From: SZUA-35 sp963781035
GTDB lineage: Bacteria; Actinomycetota; Acidimicrobiia; Acidimicrobiales; SZUA-35
Length of the DNA: 64,000 nucleotides
Reading direction: 5' to 3'
NCBI GenBank assembly: GCA_963781035.1
Contig: CAWAEN010000004.1
Span: 1,240,001-1,304,000, forward strand
A model generated the notes under the pieces. That model saw nothing but the letters and a program-made list of their open reading frames with translations. It searched no databases and had not been told where the DNA came from. Positions 17,160 to 28,021 of this stretch are shown piece after piece (within the stretch, counting starts at the first letter, position 1; each line of letters begins with the position of its first letter). Position numbers and translations under genes: made by a program.

Positions 17160-18141
17160 ATGGAAGCGGTTACGACCAAGAAGTTGCATCTCTTCGCCGG
17201 GCGGCACAACACCGAGCTCGCCCACGAGGTCGCAGCAAACCTCGGAGTCGACATCACCGAGGCGCATCTCAGCCAGTTCGCTAACGGTGAGACCCACTGC
17301 CGGTTCGCCGAATCGATTCGCGGCTCCGACGTCTTCATCATCCAGAGCCATGGCAACCTCGACGGTCGATCGCTCAACGATGCGGTGATGGAGCACTTGA
17401 TCATGGTCGATGCCGCTCGGCGTGCGTCGGCCAAGCGGATCACAGCGGTGATGCCGTGCTACGGATACGCCCGGCAGGATCGCAAGTCCGAAGGCCGAGA
17501 GCCGATCACGGCCAGGCTCATCGCCGACCTCTTCGCTGCCGCCGGTACGTCCCGTCTGGTGTCGATCGACCTGCACAGCGGTCAGATCCAAGGCTTCTTC
17601 AACGGCCCGGTCGATCATCTGGTGGCGATGCCGATCCTCATCGAACGTCTGAAACAGGAGAGCGACAATCTGGTCGTCGTCTCGCCTGATGCCGGCCGGG
17701 TGAAGGTGGCAGAGCGCTACGCCCAGCAACTCCACGCCGACCTCGCGATCGTGCACAAGCGTCGTATCAAGGGAATCAAGAACACCGTCGAGGCCAAAGA
17801 CATCGTCGGTGAGGTCGACGGTCGCGATTGTGTGCTGATCGACGACATGATCGACACCGCCGGCACGATCTGTCAGGCCGCCGAGCTCCTCGTCGAGCGG
17901 GGCGCCACCTCGGTCTTGGCGGCAGCGACGCACGGTGTGTTCAGCGGGCCGGCCATCGATCGGCTCAAGAACTCGGTGCTCGACAAGGTGATCATCACCA
18001 ATACGTTGCCGATCCCGCCCGAGAAACAGTTCGACAAGCTCGTGGTCCTCTCGGTGGCCCCGCTTGATCGCCGATGCCATCCGGGCTGTCTTCAACGACT
18101 CGTCGGTCAGCGAGATCTTCGGTGGCCACAATCAGCAGTAG
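17160..18141 (+). CDS. prs: Ribose-phosphate pyrophosphokinase (frame broken near the C-terminus)
   Basis: PRPP synthetase makes 5-phosphoribosyl-1-pyrophosphate from ribose-5-phosphate and ATP for nucleotides, His and Trp. Motifs are FANGETHCRFAESIRG, MPCYGYARQDRKSEGREPI, the metal-binding DLHSGQIQGFFNGPVDH, VVSPDAGRVK and the PRPP loop CVLIDDMIDTAGTICQAA. After VVLSVAPL the frame shifts at about 18064 (an extra T in CTTG). The true C-terminus reads IADAIRAVFNDSSVSEIFG and ends at TAG 18139-18141. The full length is about 326 residues. A strong AAAGGGG ribosome site precedes ATG 17160. Confidence 0.96.
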
Positions 18142-18200
18142 GTGCCGCTCGACGCCGTCGGCCCGGTAGCCTCCATCAGCTGATCGCGCGCTTCTCAAGC

Positions 18201-18230
18201 CTGCGCTGTCCGTTTCAGCTGCGCTGTCCG
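18201..18230 (+). repeat. 12-bp direct repeat upstream of rplY
   Basis: The 12-mer CTGCGCTGTCCG occurs at 18201-18212 and again at 18219-18230, in the 112-base gap between prs and rplY. It could be a chance duplication or part of a 5' leader that binds L25. I see no long hairpin linking the copies. Confidence 0.4.
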
Positions 18231-18253
18231 CGCACCATCTCGAGGATCGTTCC

Positions 18254-18922
18254 ATGACTGTCGTAACTGCAACCACTGGCCGTGAGCTCGGCTCACGTCC
18301 TGCCGGCCGCCTCCGCAACGAGGGCCAGCTGCCCGGTGTCATCTACGGCAAGGGCATCGAGCCGACGCCGCTGCACGTCGACTACGCCGAGCTGCGGGAA
18401 GCGCTGAAGGGTTCAGCCGGTCTGAACACGATCTTCACGCTCGTGGTCGACGGCACCGAGAACACCGTCATCGTGCGGGACATCCAGCGTGATGCGATCA
18501 AGCGCACCGTCGCCCACGCCGACTTCCTGCGGGTCGACGACGCCGACAAGATCAAGGTCACGGTTCCGGTCCACCTCGTCGGCCGGGCCGCCGAGGTCCT
18601 CGACAACGGCGGCATCATCGAGCAGAAGATGCACACGCTGAAGATCCTGGTCGACCCCAAGAAGGTCCCGGATGCCATCAACGTCGACGTCACCAACCTC
18701 AGCCTCGACGCCCGCATCGCGCTCGGCGACATCGACCTCCCCGAGGGTGTCAGCACCAAGGTCAGCGATCGCATCACGATCGCTGCTCCCGTCGTCCCCC
18801 GTGGGCTCAAGTCTGCTGAAGAAGAAGCAGAAGAGGAGCTCCTCGAGGGCGAAGAGGGCGAAGAGGGCGAAGAGGGCGAAGGCGACGGGGCGGAAGGCTC
18901 CGACGGCTCCAGCGAGGACTAG
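18254..18922 (+). CDS. rplY: 50S ribosomal protein L25/general stress protein Ctc (bL25)
   Basis: bL25 binds 5S rRNA. This is the long Ctc form (222 residues). The 5S-binding N-terminal domain has GRRL-type RPAGRLRNEGQLPGVIYGKG and VIVRDIQRDAIKRTVAHADF. It is followed by the TL5/Ctc beta domain (VPVHLVGRAAEVLDNGG, then LPEGVSTKV). The C-terminus is a very acidic tail with repeated GEE units (about 18843-18885). ATG 18254 follows a 112-base gap after prs, and pth follows with no gap at all. The frame is intact. Confidence 0.96.
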   Translation: MTVVTATTGRELGSRPAGRLRNEGQLPGVIYGKGIEPTPLHVDYAELREALKGSAGLNTIFTLVVDGTENTVIVRDIQRDAIKRTVAHADFLRVDDADKIKVTVPVHLVGRAAEVLDNGGIIEQKMHTLKILVDPKKVPDAINVDVTNLSLDARIALGDIDLPEGVSTKVSDRITIAAPVVPRGLKSAEEEAEEELLEGEEGEEGEEGEGDGAEGSDGSSED

Positions 18923-19549
18923 ATGTCCGTCCTCTCCCGCAAGCCGGGAGAGGGTCGACGCCGTGGGACCCCGGCCGACCTTCTCGTCGTCGGTCTCGGG
19001 AATCCGGGGGCCGAGTTCGAGTCGACTCGTCACAACGTGGGTGCCGACCTCGTGTCGGTGCTGGCTCGCCGCCACGGTGAGAAGCTGCAACGGGGCAAGG
19101 AGCGTGCCCTCGTGGCCGAGCTGCGTATCGGTTCGAAGCGTGTCGCCGTCGCCTTTCCGCAGACGTTCATGAACAACTCGGGGGAGTCGGTACGGATGCT
19201 CACTCGGCGCTACGGCATCGAGGACGCCGGGAACCTCGTGATTGCGCACGACGAACTCGATCTCGACATCGGCCGGCTCAAACTGAAGGCCGGCGGTGGG
19301 CTGGCAGGACACAACGGCCTTCGGTCGATCACGCAGCATCTCGGTACCACCGACTACGTCCGCCTGCGCATCGGAATCGGCAGACCACCGGCCTCGCAGG
19401 CCGGACGGGACTTCGTGCTCCGCAAGCCGAGCAAGGCCGATCGTGAGGCGCTCGACATCGCCGTCGACCGTGCGGCCGACGCCATCGAGTTGATGGTCGA
19501 AGAGGGCGTCGACGCCACGATGAACGAGATCAACCGCCGCCAGGGCTGA
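18923..19549 (+). CDS. pth: Peptidyl-tRNA hydrolase
   Basis: Pth releases peptides from stalled peptidyl-tRNA. Motifs are LVVGLGNPGAEFESTRHNVG (with the catalytic His in RHNVG), FMNNSGESV, HDELDLDIGRLKLK and GGGLAGHNGLRSI. The length is 208 residues, with an N-terminal extension of about 18 residues before the usual start. The ATG follows the rplY stop directly. A GTG or later start would remove the extension, but none suits the spacing better. The frame is intact. Confidence 0.97.
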   Translation: MSVLSRKPGEGRRRGTPADLLVVGLGNPGAEFESTRHNVGADLVSVLARRHGEKLQRGKERALVAELRIGSKRVAVAFPQTFMNNSGESVRMLTRRYGIEDAGNLVIAHDELDLDIGRLKLKAGGGLAGHNGLRSITQHLGTTDYVRLRIGIGRPPASQAGRDFVLRKPSKADREALDIAVDRAADAIELMVEEGVDATMNEINRRQG

Positions 19550-19681
19550 CGGTCGCTCCTTCGTCAGAAGCCGGTGGGTGGATGTCGTGCCGTGGGCTGG
19601 GTGTGTGGGAGTTGTGAAATCTCGGTGGTCGTTCGCCCGTGCGCGACCGCGCCGATGGCGAACCGCTCTACGTTGAGCCCC

Positions 19682-20146
19682 ATGATTTCCCGCCTCCTTC
19701 GATCGGCGCTGTTCTTCGGCTTCCTCGCCGTGATCGGCATCCTCTCGCTGGCCGATCGAGCCCCTGGCCTGGTCAAGGGTTCGTGGAGCGTGACCCAGCA
19801 CGTCGGTTCCCGACTCGAACAGATGCTCGGGTTCGACGTGATCGATCGGGGGGACGTCCCGTTTGCGTTCGACACGATCGGGCACCTGGCTCTCTGGGCG
19901 ATCGCCGGGGCACTGGCCTATGCCGCCTTTGGTCGGTCGAGGTCGCTCCTGCTGATCGCCGCGGTCCTCGTGGCCATCTCGGCCGCCGTCGAGGTCGGTC
20001 AGGGCATGCTGAGTTCGACGAGGAGTCCGCAGCTGATGGATTTGTTGGCGAACACCGTCGGTGTCGGTGCCGGCCTTGCCGTCGCCGTGTCGACCTTCGC
20101 GGTGATCGGCTTGTTCGGAAGGTTGACCCGTAGCCTGACCGGGTGA
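19682..20146 (+). CDS. VanZ-like membrane protein
   Basis: This 154-residue integral membrane protein has about four hydrophobic segments. The VanZ-type signature is FDTIGHLALWAIAGALAYAAF with DLLANTVGVGAGLAV near the C-terminus. VanZ itself gives low-level teicoplanin resistance, but most VanZ-like proteins have no known role. ATG 19682 is chosen because the first membrane segment starts there; the upstream open frame to 19574 is not hydrophobic or conserved. The stop overlaps the GTG start of mfd (GTGA). The 132 bases before it hold no other gene. Confidence 0.8.
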   Translation: MISRLLRSALFFGFLAVIGILSLADRAPGLVKGSWSVTQHVGSRLEQMLGFDVIDRGDVPFAFDTIGHLALWAIAGALAYAAFGRSRSLLLIAAVLVAISAAVEVGQGMLSSTRSPQLMDLLANTVGVGAGLAVAVSTFAVIGLFGRLTRSLTG

Positions 20147-23100
20147 GTTTCGAGCGCCTCCCACGAGTCGTCGCCGAGGACGAGGCGGTCACGAGAGTCG
20201 TCGGTCGGTCGACCTCGATCCTGGCTGTCGCCGAGCCTGCTCGAGCCATGGCCATCGCTGCCCTCGTGACCGAATCGGAACGCAGTCCGGTCCTGGTCGC
20301 GGTGCCGACAACGGCGGATGCCGATCGGCTGTCCTCTGATCTCCGGCTCTACCTCGGGGCAGACGAAGTCTTGTCGTTTCCGGCATGGGAGACGCTGCCG
20401 TTCGAGCGTGTCAGCCCCTCGATCGAAGCGATGGGGCAGCGACTCCGCACGATCTGGCATCTGCAGGATCCAACGCAGAGCCCTCGGGTCATCGTGGCGC
20501 CGGCTCGGGCGCTGGTGCAGCGGCTCGGACCGCACGTCGACGAGGTCGATCCGATCGTGGTCGGAATCAGTGATCAGCTCGACCCCCAGGATCTCGTTCG
20601 AGACCTGATCGACATGGGTTACCGGCGGGAGCCCCAGGTCGAACACCGCGGCGAGGTCGCGATCCGAGGCTCGATCGTCGACGTGTATCCCTCCACGGCC
20701 GACGCTCCCGTACGGATCGATCTCTGGGGAGACGAGGTCGATCGGCTGACCCACTTCACGATCAACGATCAGCGGTCGACGATCGACATCTCCGAGGTCG
20801 AGATCTTCCCGTGCCGTGAGCTGCTTCCGACCCCGGACGTTCGAGAGCGGGCAGAGGCCCTCATCGCCGAGGAGCCATGGGGACGCGAACAGTGGCAGCG
20901 GCTCGCCGACGGAGAACTGTTCGACGGCATGGAGTCCTGGCTCTCGTGGTTGACCGACAGCGAGCGGGTGCTTCCCGACCTCCTGCCGGTCGACGCCCTG
21001 GTCGTGTTGGTCGAGCCTCGGCGGATGCGCGACCGCGGCGCTGACCTCCTCGCAGAAGAGGCCGACCTGGCCACCACCCTGGCGCGAACGTGGGGTGCCG
21101 TCGCCGACGACACGGCGGTCGGCGACGACGACCTGCCGCGTCTGCACCTGCCGTTCGACCGGCTCTTGGCCAAGACGACGGCTCCCGCCATATCGGTGAT
21201 GGCGGTGCCAGACAGCCCGGAAGTGGCGGTTCTCGCAGCATCGGGTTGGCCGGCTCCGGGCGAGGCGCTGGCGAACCGCATCCAACAGCTGCTGAACGAC
21301 GGGGCCAGAGTCATCATCACAGCAGACGGCGTCGGTTCGGCCGCCCGCGTCACCGACCTCCTGGCTGAATGGGGCATCCACCCGCAACAACACGGCACCG
21401 CTCACCCTGAGGTGTTCACCCCGGGTGCACATCTGGTGGTGGCCTCGGTCGAGCGTGGTTTCGTGCTCGCCGGAAGCGGGGTGGCCGTGCTGCCCGAGAG
21501 CGAGCTCACCGGTCGGCGGCGGTCCCATCGTCGAGCCAGGCCGCGCAAACGTCAGAGCGACGGCTTCTTCGACGACCTGAACGTCGGCGACTTCGTGGTG
21601 CACCATCAGCACGGCGTCGGGAAGTTCGGCGGCATGGTGAAGCGAGCCATCGGTGGCCACGAGCGGGACTACCTCCTGCTCGAGTACCGGGGCAACGACA
21701 AGCTCTACCTGCCGTCAGACCAGATCGATCTGATCCGGCGCTACACCGGTGGCGAGTCCCCGTCGCTGCATCGGCTCGGCGGATCGGAGTTCGCCAAGGC
21801 GAAGTCGAAGGTGCGCTCGGCCGTCGAAGAGGTGGCACAGGAGCTCGTCGTCCTCTACCAGAAACGTATGGCGACCGAAGGTCATTCGTTCGGCGAGGAC
21901 ACACCGTGGCAGCACGAACTGGGATCGGCCTTTCCCTACGAGCTCACGCCGGATCAGGCCGTCACCATCGTCGATGTCAAGACCGACATGGAGGCCGGCG
22001 TTCCCATGGATCGCCTGGTCGTGGGTGATGTCGGGTTCGGCAAGACCGAGATCGCCGTGCAGGCTGCGTTCAAGGCGGTGCAGGGCGGAAAACAAGTCGC
22101 TGTGCTCGTGCCGACGACGCTCCTGGCGCAGCAGCATTTCCAGACATTCAGCGATCGCTACGCCCCCTACCCCGTGAGGGTCGAGGTCCTCAGCCGATTC
22201 CTCACGACCAAGCAGGCGAAGGCGGTGGTCTCGGCATGCGAGGCCGGTCAGGTCGACGTGTTGATCGGAACGCATCGGATCCTGTCTGACGACGTGACCT
22301 TCCCGAACCTCGGTCTGTTGGTGATCGACGAGGAACAGCGGTTCGGTGTGCAGCACAAGGAGAAGATCAAGACCTTCAAGGCCGAGGTCGACGTCCTGAC
22401 GCTGTCGGCGACGCCGATACCGAGAACCCTCGAGATGAGCCTCACCGGTATCCGCGATCTCTCGTTGTTGAACACGCCACCGGCTGATCGCCAACCCATC
22501 CTCACCTATGTCGGCGAGTACGACGAACGGGCAGTGGCCGAGGCCATCCGTCGCGAGCTCTTGCGAGAAGGTCAGGTGTTCTACGTTCACAACCGGGTGC
22601 AGAGCATCGACAAGGTCGCCAACGACATCCGCAATCTCGTCCCCGAGGCACGGGTGGCTGTGGCCCATGGCCAGATGGACGAGGGCTCGCTCGAGAAGAT
22701 CGTGCTCGATTTCTGGGAAGGTGACTACGACGTGCTGGTCTGCACGACGATCATCGAGTCCGGGATCGACATGCCGACGGTGAACACACTGGTGGTCGAC
22801 CGCGCCGAGCTGCTCGGGTTGGGTCAGCTGCATCAGCTCCGCGGCCGAGTCGGCCGCTCGGGTCAGCGGGCATACGCCTACCTGTTCACGCGGCAGGATG
22901 CCGCATTGTCCGAGGAGGCCTACGAGCGGTTGAAGACGATCGGCGAGGCCACCGAACTCGGTTCCGGATTCAAGATCGCCATGCGCGATCTCGAGCTGCG
23001 AGGGGCGGGCAATCTGCTCGGTGTCGGCCAGTCCGGCCACATCGCCGTCGGTCGGTTATGACCTCTACTGCCAGATGGTGACCGATGCCGTTGCCGAGCT

Positions 23101-23596
23101 GAACGGTGTCACTCCTGAGGAGCCGATCGAGATCACGATCGATCTGCCGGAGAACGCGAACTTGCCCGAGGACTACGTGCCGTCGGAGGCCGCCAGGCTG
23201 GAGGCCTATCGACGGCTGGCAGCCGTCACCTCCGATGCCGAGGTCGACGACATCCGGGCCGACTGGCGAGATCGTTACGGCCCGATCCCCGAGAACGCCG
23301 ATCGACTCCTCGATGCGGCACTGCTGCGGGCTGACTGCCACCGGCTCGGTGTGCGCGACGTCGTCACGGTCAAGGGTCCGGGAATGGGCGGCCCGGCATG
23401 GATCGCCCGGCTCGGGCCGCTGCAGCTCAAGGTCAGCCAGGAGATGCGACTCAGCCGTTTGTTCCCCGACAGCGTGTGGAAACCCACCGAGTACGGCGCC
23501 GACGGTGGTCAGATCCAGTTGGGAATCAAGAAGAAGCGGGAGATCGCAAACGCGATCCGTGCATTCCTGGCCGCCATCTACCCGCCTGACGCCTGA
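20143..23596 (+). CDS. mfd: Transcription-repair coupling factor Mfd (frame broken once)
   Basis: Mfd removes RNA polymerase stalled at lesions and recruits UvrA. The joined protein of about 1151 residues has the UvrB-like N-terminal domains, the RNA-polymerase-interacting domain (VGDFVVHHQHGVGKFGGM), a RecG-like motor with Walker A GDVGFGKTEIA (about 629-639), DEEQ box DEEQRFGV (about 729), TLSATPIPRTLEMSL and QLRGRVGRSGQRAYAY, and the TRCF C-terminal domain. The frame changes near 23045, just after RGAGNLLGVGQSGHIA; one base appears missing before VGYDLYCQM. The GTG start overlaps the VanZ stop. Confidence 0.96.
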
Positions 23597-23606
23597 CCAA
23601 GTCCGT

Positions 23607-23650
23607 TCTGCGGCACACCACCCTCAGTTCTGGGGGTTGAGTTCCGCAGA
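23607..23650 (+). terminator. Inverted repeat after mfd, possible terminator
   Basis: TCTGCGG (23607-23613) pairs with CCGCAGA (23644-23650). Inside, CTCA (23623-23626) can pair with TGAG (23638-23641). The structure lies just after the mfd stop. No T-run follows at once, although TTTT occurs at 23668-23671. It could end mfd transcription or act before the DUF169 gene. Confidence 0.4.
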
Positions 23651-23707
23651 TCGGGGGCGTGGTGGGCTTTTCTGCCTCCCAGTTCCCGGGATGTAGGGTC
23701 GGCGACC

Positions 23708-24496
23708 ATGACCGACACCCGCGTGACACTCGACGGAGCACCGCTCGACTGGGCCGGCATCGTCGCCGACCTCAACACGTTGCTCCGCCTGCGTACAACC
23801 CCGATCGGCATGAAGTTGTTCGAGACCAAAGCCGAAATGGAAGCCGTCGAGAAGATTCGCCGGCCGAGGGCCATCCACACGACGGATCAGATCGTCGGGA
23901 TGGCTGCTCGCCTCAACTGGACCGTTGGTATCACGAACGACGATCTCGTCGGCGCACAGTGTGGCGCCGTCATCGGCCTCCATCCGCAGGACGACGAATG
24001 GCTGTCAGGCAAACACATGCAGGGAGTCTGGTTCGAGACCGTCGAGGACTCGTCCGCTCACCAGCACGCCATGCACACCGTTCCCCACGGAACCTATGAG
24101 GCCATGGCCGTCTCCCCGCTGGCGACGGGACGTCTCGACCCACCGGACATCGCCATGATCTATGCGACGCCGGCGCAGATGATCCTGCTGATCAACGGGC
24201 TGCAGTGGGCCGGCTACAAGAACATGGAATGGAGCTGCGTCGGTGAGTCTGCGTGTGCAGACTCGTGGGGTCGAGCCCTCACGCTTCGGGAACCGAGCGT
24301 GTCGATCCCGTGTTACGCCGAGCGGCGGTACGGCGGCGTGCAGGACGATGAGCTCCTGATGGCGACGCCGCCGGAGTTCCTGCCGAAGGCCATCGCCGGG
24401 ATGCAGGCGTTGTCCCGGAACGGGCTTCGATATCCGATCCCGACCTATGGCATCCAGAACGACGCGGCCGCGGGGCTCGGCGCTTCCTACAGTTGA
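23708..24496 (+). CDS. DUF169 family protein
   Basis: This 262-residue protein matches DUF169. Features are LRLRTTPIGMKLFETKAEME near the N-terminus, VGAQCGAVIGL with a conserved Cys, DIAMIYATPAQMILLINGLQ (residues about 150-170), SCVGESACADSW with two further Cys, and AERRYGGVQDDELLM. The family is frequent in archaea and anaerobes, and its function is not established. The conserved Cys residues suggest metal or cluster binding, which is inference. It stands alone between mfd and the convergent SDR gene. The frame is intact. Confidence 0.8.
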   Translation: MTDTRVTLDGAPLDWAGIVADLNTLLRLRTTPIGMKLFETKAEMEAVEKIRRPRAIHTTDQIVGMAARLNWTVGITNDDLVGAQCGAVIGLHPQDDEWLSGKHMQGVWFETVEDSSAHQHAMHTVPHGTYEAMAVSPLATGRLDPPDIAMIYATPAQMILLINGLQWAGYKNMEWSCVGESACADSWGRALTLREPSVSIPCYAERRYGGVQDDELLMATPPEFLPKAIAGMQALSRNGLRYPIPTYGIQNDAAAGLGASYS

Positions 24497-24541
24497 GCGA
24501 GGGGCCACGCCCGAGCACGAGTCGGGCCTTTCGACGACGGT

Positions 24542-25412
24542 TCAGTTCGTCTGGGTGAGTGATTCCCCGAGGTCCCAGACGCTCGGGTTGCGATTCTCGA
24601 GAATCGATTCGAACCGGTCGGCAAGGGCCGCGACCATCGACATGTCGGTGAACACCCAGAACCGGTCGTTGATGATGGCGTCGTGGACGAGGTCGGCCAC
24701 CTGAGCCGGATCCATTCCGGTCTCGACCTGTTCACGGATGAACTCACGGCGAGCCTCGGCTTCGGCGTCGGCCTCCTCATCGGCGAGTGGATTGGGTGCC
24801 GCCCACTCCGGCCGGTTGCGGGCCGAGTCGATGATCTTGGTCCGGACCCACCCAGGGCAGAGGCAGGACACACCGACCCCCGTGTCCTGGACCTGGTGGA
24901 ACAACCCTTCGGTGATGCCGACGACCGCCCACTTCGACGCCGAATACGGCGCCGTGCCCGGGGAACTGGCCCGCCATCGATGCGGTGTTGACGATGTGGC
25001 CTTCCCCTTGGGCGAGCATCTGGTCGAGGAAGACACTGTGGCCGTGGACAACACCCCAGAGGTTGACGTCGAGCACCCACTTCCAGTCGGCGAGGTCGAT
25101 GCCGGTGCCGCCCGATCCGTTCCTGTTGCCTCCGACGCCTGCGTTGTTGCACAGGACGTGCACGCTCCCGAACGCGTCGTTGGCTGCTGATCCGAGGGCG
25201 CGCATCGAATCGATGTCGCTGACGTCGGTGACGACGCCGATGGTTTCGGTACCGCTCGAGGTCAGCGCCTCGACTGCGGCATCGAGCGCCGGCTCCTCGA
25301 CGTCGGCCAACACGAGCTTCATGCCGGCAGTGGCGAAGCGTTGCGCCATCGCGAGACCGATCCCGCTGGCTCCGCCGGTGACGACGGCGGTCTTGCCTGT
25401 CAGATCCTTCAT
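24542..25412 (-). CDS. Short-chain dehydrogenase/reductase (frame broken once)
   Basis: This is a classical NAD(P)-dependent SDR of about 290 residues. The Rossmann motif TGGASGIG follows residue 10, then NNAGVGG, a conserved Ser in NTASMAG, and the catalytic YSASK in the second frame. The C-terminal part has WVRTKIIDSARNRPEW, then a helical tail (EADAEAEARREFI). The frames join by removing one base from the CCCGGGG stretch near 24958-24963. It lies 51 bases downstream of the aldehyde dehydrogenase gene on the same strand, so alcohol-to-aldehyde-to-acid steps may be linked. The substrate is unknown. Confidence 0.9.
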
Positions 25413-25463
25413 GGATGGTGTCCTGTCATGATGGGAAGTCGCGAAGTGTGAGAGAGGTCGGGC

Positions 25464-26890
25464 TCAGATGCTGAGCCCGACCAATTTGGTGTCGAGGTAT
25501 TCATCGAGCCCGACATGCCCGCCTTCGCGGCCGATGCCGGACTCCTTCATGCCGCCGAATGGAGCTGCAGCCGCAGTTGGGTTGATGTCGTTGACCCCGA
25601 TGATGCCGAACCGTAGGCCCTCGGCGACCCGCCACGCTCGTGCCGATGTCTCGCGTGTACAGATACGCAGCCAGCCCATAGGCCGTGTCGTTGGCCTTGG
25701 CGAGAATGTCGTCCTCGTCATCGAAGATGATGACGGGCGCCACCGGACCGAACGTCTCCTCTGTGTGGATGGTCATCTCCTCGGTGACATCGGCGAGCAC
25801 GGTCGGGGCGTAGAAGAAGCCGCCGTTCGAGCCCGTCGCTCGTGAGGCGTTGGCCCCCGGTCAGCACCGTCGCACCTTTCTCGACGGCGTCGCGCACCTG
25901 GCGATCGACCTTGTCCAGGCTGGGCTGGTCGACGAGTGGCCCGATGGAGACACCGTCGGCCGTGCCGACGCCGGCCTTCATCTTCGACACACGTTCGGCG
26001 AGCGTGTCCAGGAACGCTTCGGAGATGCTCCGTTGCACGTAGATCCGATTCGGGCTGATGCAGGCCTGACCGGTGTTGAGGAACTTCACCAGCGATGCCC
26101 CTTTGGCGGCATGAACCGGATCGGCGTCGTCGAACACGATGAACGGCGCGTGGCCGCCGAGTTCCATCGACACTCGTTTCATCGCCGTGGCGGCGCGGGC
26201 GCCGAGCAGCTTGCCGACTTCGGTCGAGCCGGTGAAGGTCAGCTTGCGCACTCTCGGGTCGGCGAGCCACGTGTCGCCGACGGGGACGGGGTCAGATGCG
26301 TTGACCAGATTGACGACGCCCGCCGGCACACCGGCGTCGTGGAAGATCTCGAACATGGCAACCGCGCACAGCGGGGTTTGCTCGGCCGGCTTCAACACCA
26401 TCGTGCAACCGGCGGCGAGCGCCGGGCCGATCTTCCTCGTCAGCATCGAGATCGGATAGTTCCACGGTGTGATGGCGGCACAGACCCCGACGGGTTGGCG
26501 CATCACGATGAAACGCTGATCCGAGCGCGGAGCCGGGATGGTCTCGCCGTAGATCCGTTTGGCCTCTTCGGCATACCAGAGCAGGAAGTCGGCCCCGTAT
26601 TTCACCTCGTTGCGGGCAGCCTTGATCGGCTTGCCCTGTTCCCGCGTCATCAGCTGAGCGAGGTCCTCGCGTCGCTCGGTCATCAGCTGCCAGGCGGCGT
26701 AGAGCACCTCGGAGCGTTGATAGGCCGTGCGTCCCGCCCAGTCGGCGAACGCGGCGTCCGCGGCGTCGACCGCAGCCGCAGCCTCGTCGGCGCCGCCGTC
26801 GGCAACCGAACCGATCACTTCGCCCGTTGCCGGATTCGTCACGTCGAACTCGCGGGCGCCCGGCCGCCAGTCACCGTTGATGAAATGCAT
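25464..26890 (-). CDS. Succinate-semialdehyde-type aldehyde dehydrogenase (frame broken twice)
   Basis: This NAD(P)-dependent aldehyde dehydrogenase of about 475 residues is closest in motif to the GabD/SSADH group: REQGKPIKAARNEV, ITPWNYPISMLTRKIGPALA, KPAEQTPLCA, FTGSTEVGK, the Glu in MELGGHAPF, and catalytic Cys in GQACIS (about residue 277). The C-terminus has EETFGPVAPV, NDTAYGLAAYLYTRD, then PFGGMKESGIGREGG. Frame changes occur at the CCC run 25832-25834 and near 25648. It heads a minus-strand pair with the SDR. The start is ATG 26890; the gap to the divergent permease gene is 183 bases. Confidence 0.9.
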
Positions 26891-27073
26891 CCGGCGAGAC
26901 TACGCGCCACGCTCCGACCAGGCGAAACGGCGACCTTCGGCGATCGCCCTCATCGCTCGTTGCCACCGTTCGCCTTGATCGGGGACGAGTCCTCGGTTAC
27001 AACGCAGTGCGAGCTGACGGGGGACGCCAGGTTGATTCCGACTCACGAACCGTCGAGAGTCCGGTAGTCGAGT
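26891..27073. other. Divergent intergenic region, no clear signal
   Basis: This 183-base gap lies between the divergent aldehyde dehydrogenase and ABC permease genes and must hold promoters for both. I found no strong palindrome, small reading frame or RNA structure in it. Confidence 0.5.
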
Positions 27074-28021
27074 GTGAAGCGACTACTGGCACAGAAGCTG
27101 GCCGAACTGATCGTTGTCCTGTTCATCGTCTCCTTCCTGAGCTTTCTCTTGCTGTCGCTGGTTCCCGGCAGCCCCGAGATCCAGATCCTCGGGAGCAACG
27201 CAACGCCGGAAGCGATGGCCGAACTGCGAGTTGAACTCGGCCTCGACGATCCGCTGCTCGAGCGATACGGCCGATGGCTCGGCAACGTGTTGCAGGGCGA
27301 CCTGGGTCGTTCGGAGCGGTTGAACCAGGATGTCGCCGACACGCTGAGGGAGAAGCTGCCGGTCACGATCGAGTTGGCCGCACTCTCGATCGCGGTTGGC
27401 ATTCTGCTGGCCATTCCCCTCGGCGTCGTGAGTGCATGGCGGGCCGGTGGAACCTTGGATCAGGTCATCACCACCGTGAGCTTTGGTGTCCTCTCGCTTC
27501 CGAGCTTCCTCGTTGCGATTGGATTGCTGATCATCTTCGCTGTGAACTGGAACCTGCTGCCGGCGGCTCCAGCATGGGTCCCTCTGACCGAGGCACCCCT
27601 CACCAACCTCAGAAACGTCATCCTGCCCGTTTCAGCGATGGCGTTGGGAGAGGTGGCGGTCCTCACGCGCGTGCTTCGTTCCGACATGATCGAGACGTTG
27701 CAGAGCGATTTCATCGCAGCTGCTCGTGCGAAAGGAATGTCCAATCGCTACATCCTCGCCCGCCACGCGTTGCCGTCGTCGCTGATGTCGATCCTGACCC
27801 TCGTTGGTCTCCAGATCGCGGGGGCCATGACGGGTGCGGTCGTGATCGAGCAGATCTTCGGCCTTCCCGGAATCGGGCGCATGCTGGTGATCGCCATCTC
27901 GACCCGTGATCTCGTCCTCGTCCAGGGAACGGTCCTCGTGATCGCCGCGGCGTACGTCGTCGTGAACTCCATCGTGGATCTCACCTATCAACTCGCCGAC
28001 CCCCGGATCCGTCGTGGTTAG
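27074..28021 (+). CDS. Peptide/nickel-type ABC transporter permease (DppB-like)
   Basis: This 315-residue permease of the DppB/OppB family has six predicted membrane segments, the first at residues about 10-30. The long periplasmic loop has LRVELGLDDPLLERYGRWL, and the EAA loop is FIAAARAKGMSNRYILARHAL, where the ATPase would dock. The substrate class is peptides, nickel or oligosaccharides and cannot be fixed from the permease. GTG 27074 is the start, giving the typical short cytoplasmic N-terminus. It overlaps the second permease gene by eight bases. No ATPase gene is nearby. Confidence 0.92.
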   Translation: MKRLLAQKLAELIVVLFIVSFLSFLLLSLVPGSPEIQILGSNATPEAMAELRVELGLDDPLLERYGRWLGNVLQGDLGRSERLNQDVADTLREKLPVTIELAALSIAVGILLAIPLGVVSAWRAGGTLDQVITTVSFGVLSLPSFLVAIGLLIIFAVNWNLLPAAPAWVPLTEAPLTNLRNVILPVSAMALGEVAVLTRVLRSDMIETLQSDFIAAARAKGMSNRYILARHALPSSLMSILTLVGLQIAGAMTGAVVIEQIFGLPGIGRMLVIAISTRDLVLVQGTVLVIAAAYVVVNSIVDLTYQLADPRIRRG